A stretch of 9,535 nt of DNA. Origin: Micavibrio_C sp964577255 (GTDB lineage: Bacteria > Pseudomonadota > Alphaproteobacteria > Micavibrionales > Micavibrionaceae). The translations under genes and the position numbers were made by a program. The stretch spans positions 1 to 9,535 of the forward strand of contig CAZNYM010000055.1 in the NCBI GenBank assembly GCA_964577255.1. Reading direction: 5' to 3'. The notes under the pieces were generated by a model, which did no database searches, had not been told where the DNA came from, and saw only the letters and a program-made list of their open reading frames with translations. Within the stretch, counting starts at the first letter, position 1. Every line of letters begins with the position of its first letter. Shown here piece after piece: positions 8,015-9,535 of the stretch.

Positions 8015-8721
8015 TGGGAGAGGGTTTTCAGACAGGACCGCAGTTTGGTTTAAAAGTACCACTTAGAGGCGTGTGGGCGGCGGCCCGCAACTATCTGGCG
8101 CCCCGGGACGAGGGAATGGCGCGATTCAATCGCGCTGAGCAGGTTCTTTTGCGCTACGTGAATTACTACGATCGCGACAATGTTTTTCCCTGGGGCTTTG
8201 ATGTCATCAACCAGAGTGTTTGCGCGCCTGTGGCGATTCTTGACCGCCTTGTCAAAAAGAATAGTGGTAGGAACCCGCTTATCGATGTTCTGGAAGATGC
8301 GTACACGCAGGCCGATCTGGGGTACTCACTTGACACGCTGGAGCATTACCTCGATTCTTTGGGCGAAGAATACCTAGCCCTTGAAGGTGAATGGGCAGAT
8401 GTGGTGTCCCTTCAAAGATGGAAAACCGACACAGCTTTCCAGGAACGGACGATCAAATTTCTGATGAAAGCCAGGGGAGATATATATAGCGATATGAATT
8501 CCGAGGTTTTCGTGCCCTATGCCCGCCTGTGCGCCGGTTATGCCGCCGCCATGGATCTCCCGGCGGCATGCTCGCGCAGCGACATAGAAAAAGCGTTCGT
8601 GCGTGCCATGTCGGAGGATTCTGAGGTACAAGAGGAAGCGCCTCATGCTTCCCATGGCGACCATGACGACCTTACGGCTACGCAGCCGTACCAGAGCGAT
8701 GTGCGCCCCAAGATTTTTTGA
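8014..8721 (+). CDS. Hypothetical protein inserted between atpG and atpD
   Basis: 235 residues, not recognised. The ATG overlaps the atpG stop by one base (TAATG), a typical coupled arrangement, and AGGAG and a closer AGG lie upstream inside atpG. The protein is soluble and looks mainly helical, with no signal peptide or membrane segment. It is rich in aromatic residues in the first half (VLLRYVNYYDRDNVFPWGF), has an acidic helical middle (DTLEHYLDSLGEEYLALEGEW) and a segment PYARLCAGYAAAMDLPAACS near residue 170-190. The last 35 or so residues are a low-complexity acidic and His-containing tail (SEDSEVQEEAPHASHGDHDD), probably disordered. By my count it is 54% GC overall, below the atp genes, with one GC-rich block at 8521-8580. 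It ends 27 bases before atpD. Same-strand, coupled placement suggests co-expression with F1; a role in F1 assembly or regulation is only a hypothesis. Confidence 0.75.
   Translation: MGEGFQTGPQFGLKVPLRGVWAAARNYLAPRDEGMARFNRAEQVLLRYVNYYDRDNVFPWGFDVINQSVCAPVAILDRLVKKNSGRNPLIDVLEDAYTQADLGYSLDTLEHYLDSLGEEYLALEGEWADVVSLQRWKTDTAFQERTIKFLMKARGDIYSDMNSEVFVPYARLCAGYAAAMDLPAACSRSDIEKAFVRAMSEDSEVQEEAPHASHGDHDDLTATQPYQSDVRPKIF
8540..8569 (+). other. GC-rich intragenic hairpin
   Basis: ATGCCGCCG (8540-8548) and CGGCGGCAT (8561-8569) are perfect reverse complements around a 12-base loop, giving a 9-bp stem inside the gene between atpG and atpD. It sits in a block of 45 G+C in 60 bases, clearly richer than the rest of that gene. 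It may be a structured mRNA element or a chance product of Ala codons. Confidence 0.4.
8673..8690 (+). other. Short perfect hairpin near the 3' end of the gene preceding atpD
   Basis: TACGGCT (8673-8679) and AGCCGTA (8684-8690) form a 7-bp stem with the 4-base loop ACGC. Two six-T runs follow at 8714-8719 and 8722-8727, but they begin 23 bases after the stem, too far for a standard intrinsic terminator. It could influence mRNA processing or stability upstream of atpD. Confidence 0.35.
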
Positions 8722-8748
8722 TTTTTTGCAGTAGAAGGAAAACCGAAA

Positions 8749-9535
<787 letters not shown>

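Noticed and set aside
6382..8721. The inserted genes as missing ATP synthase parts (epsilon, zeta, AtpI, b or c subunits)
   Set aside because: None has the epsilon beta-sandwich start, the zeta four-helix sequence pattern, or any membrane segment needed for AtpI, b or c.

Overview
The window looks like a piece of an alphaproteobacterial chromosome (GC-rich, roughly 60% in the conserved genes). The evidence is the gene order: the 3' part of priA stands upstream of the F1 part of the ATP synthase operon (atpH-atpA-atpG-atpD), with no Fo genes attached, and the subunit sequences are of alphaproteobacterial type. A 100-N run whose two flanks are identical over 55 bases marks this as a draft or metagenome assembly.

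Region 1 (1-1742) is priA, the replication-restart helicase, cut off at its 5' end. Region 2 (1750-4083) holds two divergently transcribed membrane-protein genes that are not part of the usual priA-atp neighbourhood. One, on the minus strand, is a fused membrane/spermidine-synthase-like protein that ends head to tail against priA across a small palindrome. The other, on the plus strand, is a TraX-family multi-pass membrane protein.

Region 3 (about 4105-9535) is the F1 operon: delta (atpH), alpha (atpA), gamma (atpG) and the first 262 codons of beta (atpD). Together these encode the catalytic alpha3beta3 head, the rotor shaft and the peripheral-stalk connector of F1Fo ATP synthase. Epsilon (atpC) would be expected just beyond the window.

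The notable feature is that this normally compact operon is interrupted by three same-strand genes that I cannot identify. Two small ones (94 and 90 codons) lie between atpA and atpG, and one of 235 codons lies between atpG and atpD. They have workable ribosome binding sites, are packed against the atp genes (a 3-base gap before atpG and a one-base TAATG overlap after it), and two of the three are about 54% GC, below the surrounding atp genes. They are either acquired cargo that settled into a strongly expressed operon or lineage-specific F1 accessory factors; the sequence alone does not decide. The apparent break in atpG is an assembly artefact: removing the Ns and one 55-base copy restores a normal 301-residue gamma subunit in frame.
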